DNA of 50,634 nt from CAMEON01 sp045577755 (GTDB lineage Bacteria; Bacillota; Clostridia; Oscillospirales; CAG-272), in NCBI GenBank assembly GCA_045577755.1, contig JAZNJA010000227.1, positions 1-50,634 of the forward strand, read 5' to 3'. The position numbers and the translations under genes are program-made. Positions within the stretch are counted from its first letter, which is position 1. Every line of letters starts with the position of its first letter. Shown piece by piece: positions 42,965-50,634 of the stretch. The notes under the pieces are model-generated. The model was given only the letters and a program-made list of their open reading frames with translations, searched no databases and was not told the DNA's origin.

Positions 42965-45226
42965 TCAGTCTTCCTTCTTGCGAAGCGCCACAGCGGCGGC
43001 CATAGCGGACAGGAGCACGGCGGAGGCAAAGATCGAGGACTTACAGCCCTTTTGGGGGACTTCAGTATCGGACTCGGTCTCGGAGGGAGCCTCGGTGGGG
43101 GTCTCCGCGGGATCGGTAGGCGTTTCGGTGGGAGCCTCGGTCTCGGGGGCGACACCGCTGTTTTCGGTGGTGGAGACAAAGGAGAACTTGAAGCGGCCGC
43201 CGGGGGCTACGTCGCCCGAGGTGTAGAAGTCCAGGATATCACCCGAGAAGGTGGAATAAACGGTAGCGTCACCCTCGCCCGTTCCCGTGTCGGCTACGTC
43301 GTGTACGTTATCCGTCCAAGCGAAATTGACCGTGTATTCCTCCCCCTCAATGCCCAGCGCCGACTTGGGGATCTTGACGGTCATGTAACGACCGTCCACC
43401 TTGTACTCCACGTCGGCAACCTTTTCGGAGGTGTAGCCGTCGGTGAACTTCTCCAGCACGGCGGCGGTCTCGGTGGGAGCGGTCTTGTTGACCACGAAAT
43501 CAAAGGTGTTCCACCCGGCGTTATCGTCCGCTTCTGCGGTATTGACGTCGATGTAGAGGTTCATCCAGAGCTTGTCGGTGTAAGGAGTGATATCGGCGGC
43601 ACACTCCACGAGGAACCACAGATTCTCGCCGTCACGGGCGACCTGGGCGCCAATGATGTCGTTTCTGCCCGAGAAATCCTTATATTCAATGCCGCCGTAG
43701 CCCACAGCGTCACGATCACCCGTGTTACCGATATAGGCGGCATAGTAGGGTTCTACCGACTGCCACTGGTCGTAGCCTTGGGTCAGGTCGATGGTTGCGG
43801 CCTTGGACGGAGTGGGAATGGGATTTGCCCCCTTGTACTGACGGACGTAGTTGACCAGCTGGTAGTAGTAGTGGTCGGCCAGTACGCCGCGGGAGGGCTC
43901 CAGATCACGGGAATAGGCGGCGTTGAAGGTGTCGGGGAAGGCGTTGGAAACCTGAGCGCCACTCTCGGGCCACAGACGGATACGCCAGCAATTCCACTCG
44001 TTCCAGCCGGTCACGAAAATCACCTTGGGATCCTTGCGGATGGCATACTCAAATTGCTCGGCAAAATTATAGCCCCACAGATAACCGTCTTCTTCTTCCA
44101 AGTGCTTGCGCTTGGAATCGTAGGCGCGTCCCTGGGCTGTAGGGCTGTTCATGCCCGTCAGTGCGCCCTTATGGCTGTAGCTCGCGTTCTGCGCCACGCC
44201 CACCGTCATTTGCTCGATGATGCCGGCGGCCTTCTCGTCCTTGTTCTTGTAGTAGGGAGCCTGTCGGCTGTTGTGAAGCCAGCCCCACTCGCTGTATCTC
44301 GTTTCGGTCACGGCGTAGCCCGGCTGGGGGCCTCGGAACGTAAAGAAGGATTTTTTGGGATCGTCATCCTCAAGAGCGGTGGCACCGTGAGCCATGAGCA
44401 TGGGCTTCCCTTCCCAGTAGAACCACAGGCTTTGGTATTTCCCGCTTTGGTAGATGTCATCGTAGTACATACCGATCTGGGTAGCGTTCCAGCCAAGATC
44501 CCAGAACGGGAGCATGAAGGAGAATTTCGGGGTATTCACGCCATCCTTTTGGGCATCCACCCACGTGGACATCACAGGATCGTAGCCGCTCTTCCAGGTG
44601 TTGGTGCCATTGGTGGTATCCGAGAAAACCGTATCGACACCGGCGTAGGACAGAAGCTCAGCCTGACGGCGAGCAACCCAGGTATCGTCCGAGGCGTAGA
44701 AGCCGTAGATGGGTTCGTCCCAGAAATAAATGGTCTGCTTACCGGGAATATTCCACCCCTCATGATCGAAGTCGTACACGTATTCCTCGGGAGCGATTCC
44801 CTTCGCGGTCTGCTCGTCCATGTACTTCTGCACGTTGAAGGGAGTTTGATCCTTAAACTGCGTATGCCAGTTCCAGAAGAACATAGCCACGGTTTTATCC
44901 TCGCGAGGATCGCCCACGTCGGCATTGGTCAGAGAAACGCGACCCAGACCGTCGGTGAACACCCAGGTATCGGGCATGACGGTGGCGGTGGGATAACGGC
45001 TGGAGGGGGGTAGCTTATAGCCCGACAGATCCTTTTGGGATTCGGTGATTTCCTCGTACACGGGTGTCTCCTGCAAATTGGCGCTGATAGCCCCCAGGGG
45101 GGTATCGGCGGAGCCGAAATACTGGATCTCGGCACGGGCGGAAGCGGAAACAGCCACAGGAACCATGCCCATGAGCATAACGGCGACTATGAGGAGAGCC
45201 AGTCCACGGATGAGAGTTTGTTTCAT
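42965..45226 (-). CDS. Secreted glycoside-hydrolase-like surface protein (paralog B, lacking the N-terminal modules)
   Basis: The 753-residue paralog joins its signal peptide (1-28) directly to RAEIQYFGSADTPLG. That segment comes about 310 residues into paralog A, so both N-terminal beta-sandwiches are missing. The catalytic-like core is intact (MFFWNWH, YFWDEPIYGFYASDD, VFSDTTNG, TGWNEW), as are the CBM9-like domain (AYIGNTGDRDAVGYGG, LYIDVN), the linker and the QKGCKSS tail ending KKED. The clean junction indicates an in-frame deletion or an ancestral short form; no frameshift is seen. It has its own promoter and terminator. Function is as for paralog A, presumably with less substrate targeting. 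Confidence 0.75.
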   Translation of the reverse strand: MKQTLIRGLALLIVAVMLMGMVPVAVSASARAEIQYFGSADTPLGAISANLQETPVYEEITESQKDLSGYKLPPSSRYPTATVMPDTWVFTDGLGRVSLTNADVGDPREDKTVAMFFWNWHTQFKDQTPFNVQKYMDEQTAKGIAPEEYVYDFDHEGWNIPGKQTIYFWDEPIYGFYASDDTWVARRQAELLSYAGVDTVFSDTTNGTNTWKSGYDPVMSTWVDAQKDGVNTPKFSFMLPFWDLGWNATQIGMYYDDIYQSGKYQSLWFYWEGKPMLMAHGATALEDDDPKKSFFTFRGPQPGYAVTETRYSEWGWLHNSRQAPYYKNKDEKAAGIIEQMTVGVAQNASYSHKGALTGMNSPTAQGRAYDSKRKHLEEEDGYLWGYNFAEQFEYAIRKDPKVIFVTGWNEWNCWRIRLWPESGAQVSNAFPDTFNAAYSRDLEPSRGVLADHYYYQLVNYVRQYKGANPIPTPSKAATIDLTQGYDQWQSVEPYYAAYIGNTGDRDAVGYGGIEYKDFSGRNDIIGAQVARDGENLWFLVECAADITPYTDKLWMNLYIDVNTAEADDNAGWNTFDFVVNKTAPTETAAVLEKFTDGYTSEKVADVEYKVDGRYMTVKIPKSALGIEGEEYTVNFAWTDNVHDVADTGTGEGDATVYSTFSGDILDFYTSGDVAPGGRFKFSFVSTTENSGVAPETEAPTETPTDPAETPTEAPSETESDTEVPQKGCKSSIFASAVLLSAMAAAVALRKKED

Positions 45227-45279
45227 GATATCGTCTCCTGTTCGGGGAATTTGGGCGGTCAGAGAAACCGCATGAGTAT

Positions 45280-45308
45280 ATTATAGAGCATTTTGTACAG
45301 TTTGTCAA
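45280..45308 (-). promoter_or_regulatory. Promoter of paralog B
   Basis: Minus strand: perfect TTGACA (45303-45308), 17 bases, perfect TATAAT (45280-45285). The spacer matches paralog A's except at two positions. Confidence 0.9.
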
Positions 45309-45340
45309 GGGTTTTGGTGAATTTTATTAACCGATATGGC

Positions 45341-45370
45341 AAAAGGCACCCCTCGAGAGAGGAGTGCCTT
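45341..45370 (-). terminator. Terminator of paralog C
   Basis: The same hairpin as at 42927-42958: AAGGCACCCCTC, a GAGA loop and GAGGAGTGCCTT, with TTTTGC following on the minus strand. Confidence 0.85.
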
Positions 45371-45377
45371 GGGAGTT

Positions 45378-48038
45378 TCAGTCTTCCTTCTTGCAAAGCG
45401 CCACAGCGGCGGCCATAACGGACAGGAGCGCCGCGGAGGCAAGGAGTGAGGACTTACAGCCCTTTTGGATCGCGGGCTCGGTAACCTCATCGTCCACCGA
45501 CTCGGAGGGAGACTCGGTGGGGGTCTCCGCGGGATCGGTGACGGCGGGCTCGGTGGGCTCTGCGGTGGGAGCCTCGGTGGGGGCTTCGGTCTCGGTCTCA
45601 CCCGTGGTGTTCTCGTGAGTGGAGATATAGGAGAACTTGAAGCGGGCACCGGGGGCTACGTCACCCGAGAGGTAGAAGTCCAGGATGTCACCCGAGAACT
45701 TGGTGTAGTCCCCCTCGTCGTGGACGTTATCGGTCCAGGCGAAGTTGAGAGTAAAATCGTTCCCTTCCAGCCCCAGGGCGGACTTGGGGATCTCCACGGC
45801 CATGGTCTTACCGTCCACGCGGTACTTGACGTCGGCTACCTTTTCGGTGTCGTAGCCGTTACCCGTGAACCTCTCCAGCACCAGGGTGTCGGCGGAGGCG
45901 GCGGACTTATTGACGACAAAGTCGAAGGTCTCCCAGCCCTTGCTTTCCTGATCCGAATCGATATAGAGATTCATCCAGAGGCTGTCGGTGTAGGGGGTGA
46001 TGGTATCAAAGCACTCCACGAAGAACCAGACGGTATCGGCATCGCGGGCGACACGGGCACCGATGATGTCGTTTCGACCCGAGGTCTCGGTGTAGCGGAG
46101 GTTGCCGTAGCCCTGGGCATCGCGGTGAGCGGTGTTGCCGATGTAGGCGGCGTAGTAGGGCTCGGCGGTGGACCACTGGTCGGCACTCTTGGAGAGATCG
46201 ATGGTCTGGGCCGGGGAGGGGGTGGGGATGGGGTTGACGCCCTTGTACTTGCGGACGTAGTTGACCAACAGGTAGTAGTAGTGATCCTTCAGCTCGCCCC
46301 TGGTCATCTCCAGGTCGCGGCTGTACTCGTCGATGAACTGATCGGGGAAGGCGTTTTCCACACCGCCCCAGCTCTCGTGACGGCCCGCGGTCCACTCGTT
46401 CCAGCCCGTGATGAAGAGCACCTGCGGATCCTGCTCCAGGGCGTAGTCGAACTGCTTGGCGAACTGGTAGCCCCACTTGGTGGCCTCGGTACCTTCCTTC
46501 TCGTAGCGGTCCTCAAACTCGGGGGTGTAGGAGCGGCCGATGACGTTGACGCCGTTCATGGCGGTTCCCTTATTGGTCTCGTAGTTGTGATTGACCGCGA
46601 CACCCACCGTCATCTGCTCGATGATCTTATCCTTAAAGCCCTGGACGTTCTTGTAGTACACGGTCTGAGGGTAAGCGGCGAGCCAGCCCCAGGTGCCGAG
46701 CTGACGTCCCTTGATCACATAGGCGGGCTGACCCGGGCGCCAGGTGAAGAAGCTTTTGATCTCCTTGTGGAGGTTGGAGCTTGTGCTGACGTTGCCGTTG
46801 TAGCCCATAAGCATGGGCTTCTCATCCCAGTAGAACCAGAGATTCTGATACTTTTCGGGGCGGAAGATATCCAGGTAGAGCATCTCGATCTGCTCGCGGC
46901 TGCCGTCGGTGGGGCCGAAGGGCAGGAGGAAGGACACCTTGGGGACGTCCACAGCGCCGTTCTCCTGGGCGTCGTTCCAGGTCTCCATGAGGGGTCCGTA
47001 GCTGGACTTCCAGGTATAGGCGCCGTTGGTATTATCGGTGAAGATGGTATCCACCCCCGCGTTGGCCAAGAGCTCGGCGTGGCGGCGGAGGACCCAGGGG
47101 TCGTTGGTGCGGTAGTAGCCGTAGAGGGGCTCGTTCCAGAAGTAGGCGGTGCCGCCGCCCTTGGGCCAGGCTTCGTGATCGTAGTCGCGGATGGCCTCGG
47201 GGTACTTCAGCATGAAGTCGTTGACGTTGAGGGGCTGGGTGAAGGCCAAGTCCACGTGCCAGGTCCAGTAGAACATGGCCACGGTCCTGTCCTCCTTGAC
47301 CCCGCCTACGTCCTCATAGGTGACCGACTCACGGCCCAGACCATCGGTGAAGACCCAGGTATCGGGCATGACCTTGTGGGTGTTGACGAGGTGGTCGGCG
47401 GGCATCTCCCACTCCGCGGGGGCGGTATGCTTGCCGTCGATGGCGTCCTTGGCGCTCTCGATCTTGCGGAAGGGCTCCACGGGGGTCTTGGTGAAGGACA
47501 CCGAGATCTCCCAGGAGGCGGCCTTCTCCACGCCGCTTTCATAGGTATAGGCGTTGCTCACGGCGGCGGACATCTGCCAGGCTCCCAGGCGGCCGCCCGA
47601 GAACTCGTCAACGCAGATGAGGTACTCCCCCGCGGGCTGCTCGTCGAAGGACAGCGCGGCGTGGCCATTATCGGGGTGATTCTCGATCCTCCTCGAGGCT
47701 ACGGGAGGGGCCGTGCGGGTTGTGTCGAAGTCGGTATCCCACTTGTAGAGGGACAGGGTCAGGCAGACCGTCTTGTCGCCCCAGGTGGGCATACAGAGGG
47801 TGAGCTTATGGAAGGGTGCGCCGAATCCCATGCGAATGCCGACGGGGGTGCCCTCGGTGAACTGGCGGGCGGTATGGGACGCCAGCTCGGCGGTGTCAAA
47901 GGCCTTGACCGTCACGGCCTTGTCTGAAGCGATGTTGTCTCCGTCGGCAAAGCCCGACAGGACGAACAGGCCGACCGTACCGCTGAGCAGTAGTATGGAG
48001 GCCAACAGGACGGTAAGCATACGGGATCTCAGTTTCAT
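45378..48038 (-). CDS. Secreted glycoside-hydrolase-like surface protein with CBM9-like domain and Cys-type tail (paralog C)
   Basis: The 886-residue protein has a signal peptide (about 1-32) and one N-terminal beta-sandwich (about 40-190) matching the second module of paralog A (LSLYKWDTDFD, EYLICVDE). The core (about 220-630) shows MFYWTWH, YFWNEPLYGYYRTNDPW, TIFTDNTNGAYTW, LWFYWDEKPMLMG and TGWNEW. The CBM9-like domain (about 640-830: TVWFFVECFDTITPYTDSLWMNLYIDSD) is followed by a long Thr/Glu/Pro/Ser linker and the QKGCKSS tail ending KKED. The core diverges more from A and B than they do from each other. It is first in transcription order, with GGAGGAGG before the ATG and its own promoter. 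The substrate is unknown. Confidence 0.75.
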   Translation of the reverse strand: MKLRSRMLTVLLASILLLSGTVGLFVLSGFADGDNIASDKAVTVKAFDTAELASHTARQFTEGTPVGIRMGFGAPFHKLTLCMPTWGDKTVCLTLSLYKWDTDFDTTRTAPPVASRRIENHPDNGHAALSFDEQPAGEYLICVDEFSGGRLGAWQMSAAVSNAYTYESGVEKAASWEISVSFTKTPVEPFRKIESAKDAIDGKHTAPAEWEMPADHLVNTHKVMPDTWVFTDGLGRESVTYEDVGGVKEDRTVAMFYWTWHVDLAFTQPLNVNDFMLKYPEAIRDYDHEAWPKGGGTAYFWNEPLYGYYRTNDPWVLRRHAELLANAGVDTIFTDNTNGAYTWKSSYGPLMETWNDAQENGAVDVPKVSFLLPFGPTDGSREQIEMLYLDIFRPEKYQNLWFYWDEKPMLMGYNGNVSTSSNLHKEIKSFFTWRPGQPAYVIKGRQLGTWGWLAAYPQTVYYKNVQGFKDKIIEQMTVGVAVNHNYETNKGTAMNGVNVIGRSYTPEFEDRYEKEGTEATKWGYQFAKQFDYALEQDPQVLFITGWNEWTAGRHESWGGVENAFPDQFIDEYSRDLEMTRGELKDHYYYLLVNYVRKYKGVNPIPTPSPAQTIDLSKSADQWSTAEPYYAAYIGNTAHRDAQGYGNLRYTETSGRNDIIGARVARDADTVWFFVECFDTITPYTDSLWMNLYIDSDQESKGWETFDFVVNKSAASADTLVLERFTGNGYDTEKVADVKYRVDGKTMAVEIPKSALGLEGNDFTLNFAWTDNVHDEGDYTKFSGDILDFYLSGDVAPGARFKFSYISTHENTTGETETEAPTEAPTAEPTEPAVTDPAETPTESPSESVDDEVTEPAIQKGCKSSLLASAALLSVMAAAVALCKKED

Positions 48039-48067
48039 GGGATACCTCCTCCGTGTGAATTACAATT

Positions 48068-48096
48068 ATTATACAGGATATCAGCGAAAAAGTCAA
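48068..48096 (-). promoter_or_regulatory. Promoter of paralog C
   Basis: Minus strand: TTGACT (48091-48096), 17 bases, TATAAT (48068-48073). Confidence 0.85.
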
Positions 48097-48222
48097 TCTT
48101 TGGCAGTCACACCGGGAATTTTTGGCGTTTTGAATAGATTGTGCGCGACATATTTGTTCATATTATCCATAGACTATTCCGCGAGAACCGACGGTATGTG
48201 GGCTGTCCGTCCCGGATCCTCT

Positions 48223-48246
48223 CGTGTTTTTTCACGAAAAAACACG
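48223..48246. promoter_or_regulatory. Perfect AT-rich inverted repeat in the divergent region
   Basis: CGTGTTTTTT, CACG and AAAAAACACG make a 10-bp perfect stem just upstream of the plus-strand -35 box at 48255. It may be an operator shared by the divergent genes, or a terminator-like hairpin. Confidence 0.55.
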
Positions 48247-48254
48247 CCTCCCCC

Positions 48255-48283
48255 TTGCGCGCCAAAGGATTCTGTGGTATAAT
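48255..48283 (+). promoter_or_regulatory. Promoter of the DUF6259-like gene
   Basis: TTGCGC (48255-48260, three of six), 17 bases and a perfect TATAAT (48278-48283). The weak -35 box suggests the need for an activator. Confidence 0.65.
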
Positions 48284-48336
48284 GATTGGGAGGATTTTCC
48301 TCCCTTCATTACACTTTTGAAAAGGAGACGCCCCCC

Positions 48337-50412
48337 TTGTATACTGTTGAAACCACCCGTATGCGCCTGACCGTGGATTTCGCGGCGGGACACGTGACCT
48401 CTCTTCTTGCGGACGGTACTGAGCGCATCGCGGCCCTGTCCCCTCTCTTCCGACTCCGCCTGCGTCATGCCGACAGCACGACCCTCCATCTGACCGCCTA
48501 CAATGCCGCTACCCGTCGGGAGACCAATGAAGGCGGCCTGTATACCGATTTTGCGGACGCCCCCGGGCTGACTCTGCGCCTCACCCTCAAGGGCGACGGG
48601 GAGCAGGCACTGTGGAGCGTGGAGGCGGAGCCCGGAGACACCGCTACTCTGGTGGAGTGGATCGATTTCCCCCTGATCACCCTTCCCGCTCTGCGGGAGA
48701 ACTGCGCCGACAGACGGGGCGGACAGATCCTGCTTCCCTACAACGAGGGCGTCCTGATCTCGGATGCCGAGACCCGACAGCTCACCGACTTCCGCTTCTG
48801 GGATCCCGAATATCCCTCCATCGGTTGCTATTCCCTCTTCCCCAACATGATCTCCTCCCAGATGCTCGCCTGCCTGTGGGAGGACTGCGGGCTCTACCTG
48901 GGAGCCCACGATCCCGCACGCGGGGTCAAGTCTGTGGATTTCTATCCCGACAGAGGCGGCGTGACCCCACTCTTCCGCCTGTTCTGCGGTGTTGACTTCG
49001 GAAAGGCCTTCCGTACCGATTATCCCATCGTCTGGCGCGTCACCGACAACCGCTGGGAGTCGGCGGCGGAGATCTACCGCGCCTGGTTTGAGACCCACCT
49101 TCCTCCCCGCGTCCGCAGGATCGCCGAGAATCCCGATCTGCCCGCATGGTACGCGGACTCCCCCCTGGTCGTCTCCTATCCCGTCCGCGGTATCCACGAC
49201 ATGGATGAGATGTATCCCAACGCCCTGTTCCCCTACGTCAACGCCCTGCCCCTGCTGGATTCCCTGCGGGAGGCGGCGGAGAGCCGTCTTTTGGTGCTGC
49301 TCATGCACTGGGAGGGGACGGCTCCCTGGGCGCCTCCCTACGTCTGGCCCCCCTACGGCGGCGTAGAGGGCTTCGAGGCCTTCCGTTCCGCTCTCCGCGA
49401 GCGGGGAGACCTGTTGGGCGTTTACTGCTCGGGCTTCGGCTATACCCTCCGCAGCAACCTGATCCCCGACTACGACCGCCACGCCGACTGCGCTGAGCGG
49501 AGTCTGGAGCGGGGTATGTGCGCCGGCCCCGACGGTAAGGTCGCCATCAGCCGCATCTGCACGGGCCAGCGAAAGGGCTATGACGTCTGCCCCGCCTCTC
49601 CCGTGGGACACGACCTGCTGGCCGAGGCCTATGCCCCCCTCTTTGAGAGCGGGCTGGATTACGTCCAGATCCTGGACCAGAACCACGGCGGCAGTCAGTA
49701 CTTCTGCTACAGCCGCGATCACGGCCATCCCCCCGCGCCCGGCGCCTGGATGACCGAGCATATGCAGACCATGCTCACGGAATGGAACCGTCAGGCACCC
49801 GGAATGCTCTTTGGCTGTGAGTCCGCCGCGGCGGAGCCCTTCATCGGGAATCTTCTCTTCAGCGACAACCGCTTCGAGCTGAATTACCTGATCGGAACCC
49901 CCGTTCCTCTCTATGCCTACCTGTACCACCCGTACGTCCGCAATTTCATGGGCAATCAGGTCTCCTGTCACCTTAAGACCGAGGTGGATACCCTGCGCTA
50001 CCGCATGGCCTACTCCTTCTCGGCGGGAGATTGCATGACCCTGGTGCTGACCCCCGACGGTGACCTCATGAACAACTGGGGTACCCGTGATTTCATTCAC
50101 AAGCCCGATCGGGAGGCGGCTCTCCGCATGGTGGCCAATCTCTCCCGTCTCTACCGCGAGGAGGCTAAGCCCTACCTCTACGATGGCCGCATGATCCCCG
50201 CCCCTGCCGTCGCCTGCGATACCGTCAGCTTTGATCTGGAGTTCGTGCCGCGGAAGGCCTGTCTACCCGCCGTTCTCTCCTCGGCATGGGAATCCACCGA
50301 GGGCAAGCGCGCTGTGGTTCTGGTCAATCCCGGTAAGGAGGATGCTCTCTGCCGCGTGGAAGGGCGTACCGTTACTGTCCCCGCCTTGGACGGTCTTTTG
50401 TTGGAACTGTGA
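48337..50412 (+). CDS. DUF6259-like cytoplasmic glycoside-hydrolase-type protein
   Basis: The 691-residue protein has an N-terminal beta-sandwich (about 1-240) like those of family 31/36-type hydrolases and then a barrel-like region (about 250-570). That region contains WESAAEIYRAWFETHLPPR, LLVLLMHWEGTAPWAPPY, GLDYVQILDQNHGG (candidate Asp) and FGCESAAAEPFIGN (candidate Glu). A small beta domain ends it. The layout fits proteins annotated DUF6259, of unknown substrate; I am moderately sure of the label. No signal peptide is seen, so it should act inside the cell. The start is TTG at 48337 with AAAGGAG nine bases upstream; the ATG at 48286 lies within the promoter region. It is divergent from paralog C and may process sugars released by the surface enzymes. 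Confidence 0.7.
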   Translation: MYTVETTRMRLTVDFAAGHVTSLLADGTERIAALSPLFRLRLRHADSTTLHLTAYNAATRRETNEGGLYTDFADAPGLTLRLTLKGDGEQALWSVEAEPGDTATLVEWIDFPLITLPALRENCADRRGGQILLPYNEGVLISDAETRQLTDFRFWDPEYPSIGCYSLFPNMISSQMLACLWEDCGLYLGAHDPARGVKSVDFYPDRGGVTPLFRLFCGVDFGKAFRTDYPIVWRVTDNRWESAAEIYRAWFETHLPPRVRRIAENPDLPAWYADSPLVVSYPVRGIHDMDEMYPNALFPYVNALPLLDSLREAAESRLLVLLMHWEGTAPWAPPYVWPPYGGVEGFEAFRSALRERGDLLGVYCSGFGYTLRSNLIPDYDRHADCAERSLERGMCAGPDGKVAISRICTGQRKGYDVCPASPVGHDLLAEAYAPLFESGLDYVQILDQNHGGSQYFCYSRDHGHPPAPGAWMTEHMQTMLTEWNRQAPGMLFGCESAAAEPFIGNLLFSDNRFELNYLIGTPVPLYAYLYHPYVRNFMGNQVSCHLKTEVDTLRYRMAYSFSAGDCMTLVLTPDGDLMNNWGTRDFIHKPDREAALRMVANLSRLYREEAKPYLYDGRMIPAPAVACDTVSFDLEFVPRKACLPAVLSSAWESTEGKRAVVLVNPGKEDALCRVEGRTVTVPALDGLLLEL

Positions 50413-50431
50413 CAGCTCCTTCCCCTCTCAT

Positions 50432-50463
50432 AAAAATGCCCCGCCGTTTGGCGGGGCATTTTT
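50432..50463. terminator. Bidirectional terminator
   Basis: A perfect 14-bp stem (AAAAATGCCCCGCC with its complement, GTTT loop) between convergent genes, with A/T runs on both sides. Confidence 0.92.
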
Positions 50464-50481
50464 GGCTCCGGGGAACGGGTG

Positions 50482-50634
50482 TTACACCTGTCCCTTCTTT
50501 TTTCTGAGGGCGACAGCCGCCGCCATAGCGGTCAGGACTGCCATACCCGCGGCGACCGAGGAGGCGCAGCCCTTCTCCAGGGGCTCGGCGGTCTCGGGGG
50601 CGGTGGGAGCTTCGGTGGCGGAAGCATCGGTGGG
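50482..50634 (-). CDS. Surface protein with Cys-type C-terminal tail (partial, 3' end only)
   Basis: The minus-strand frame ending at TAA (50482-50484) gives 50 residues: a Thr/Ala/Glu/Pro linker (DASATEAPTAPETAEPLE), then KGCASS, a hydrophobic Ala/Val/Met segment and a basic RKKKGQV end. This is the same tail as on paralogs A-C and the LamG protein. The rest of the gene lies beyond the window, so domains and function cannot be told. Position next to the hydrolase cluster suggests a further surface glycan-active or binding protein. Confidence 0.8.
   Translation of the reverse strand, partial: PTDASATEAPTAPETAEPLEKGCASSVAAGMAVLTAMAAAVALRKKKGQV

Noticed and set aside
40042..47927. Long plus-strand frames (40042-42792, 42956-45013, 45465-47927)
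   Set aside because: Shadows of the three hydrolase-like paralogs; Val/Gly/His-rich with no start signals or family motifs.
48232..50100. Minus-strand frame of 622 codons
   Set aside because: Antisense to the DUF6259-like gene; no domain and no start signal.

Overview
The window looks like chromosomal DNA of an uncultured, GC-rich member of the Clostridia (an Oscillospiraceae- or Lachnospiraceae-type gut Firmicute). The evidence is strong AGGAGG ribosome binding sites, TTGACA-17-TATAAT promoters, hairpin-plus-T-run terminators, Gram-positive style secreted proteins with Thr/Glu/Pro-rich linkers, an EpsG/Wzx-type polysaccharide locus and a gut-type xylan gene set. This placement is an inference from gene content. 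I saw no rRNA, tRNA, CRISPR array, transposase or phage gene.

Layout. 1-4.5 kb: a dispersed repeat, a YgjV-like membrane protein, a secreted LamG-type surface protein with a Cys-containing C-terminal tail, and two tandem phosphodiesterases of the alkaline phosphatase superfamily. 4.5-8.0 kb: a minus-strand xylan operon (GH43 enzyme, xylulokinase, AraC regulator). 8.1-10.2 kb: a second copy of the dispersed repeat, then ddl and prmC. 10.6-10.9 kb: a small membrane protein. 11.0-32.9 kb: a minus-strand surface-glycan locus. It starts at a consensus promoter near 33.05 kb and runs aminotransferase, phosphoglycosyl transferase, hexapeptide acyltransferase, GT2, LicD, glycosyltransferase, GT-like protein, membrane acyltransferase, GT4 and EpsG polymerase. 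Two giant secreted phosphodiester-glycosidase proteins (1998 and 1511 aa) with Tyr-rich C-terminal repeats follow, and then a Wzx-type flippase. 33.2-39.5 kb: mostly housekeeping genes, namely a sensory-rhodopsin-transducer-like small protein, a membrane-anchored unknown, a PflX-type radical SAM protein divergent from an MscS channel, CinA, 6-phosphofructokinase and another anchored unknown. 39.7-50.6 kb: three tandem paralogous secreted glycoside-hydrolase-like proteins with GWNEW motifs, CBM9-like domains and Cys-type C-terminal tails. They are followed by a divergent cytoplasmic DUF6259-like hydrolase and the 3' end of a further Cys-tail surface protein.

How the genes may work together. 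The glycan locus encodes lipid-linked sugar initiation, elongation, decoration (O-acyl groups and LicD phospho-substituents), polymerisation and export. The NAGPA-repeat proteins sit before the flippase gene and could bind or trim the same phosphodiester-decorated polymer. The 39.7-50.6 kb block pairs surface hydrolases, probably held by the Cys-type tail, with an intracellular hydrolase, suggesting a glycan-harvesting module. The two most novel-looking items are the coupling of LicD, NAGPA and Tyr repeats inside a polysaccharide locus, and the GC[K/A/G]S tail shared by five surface proteins.
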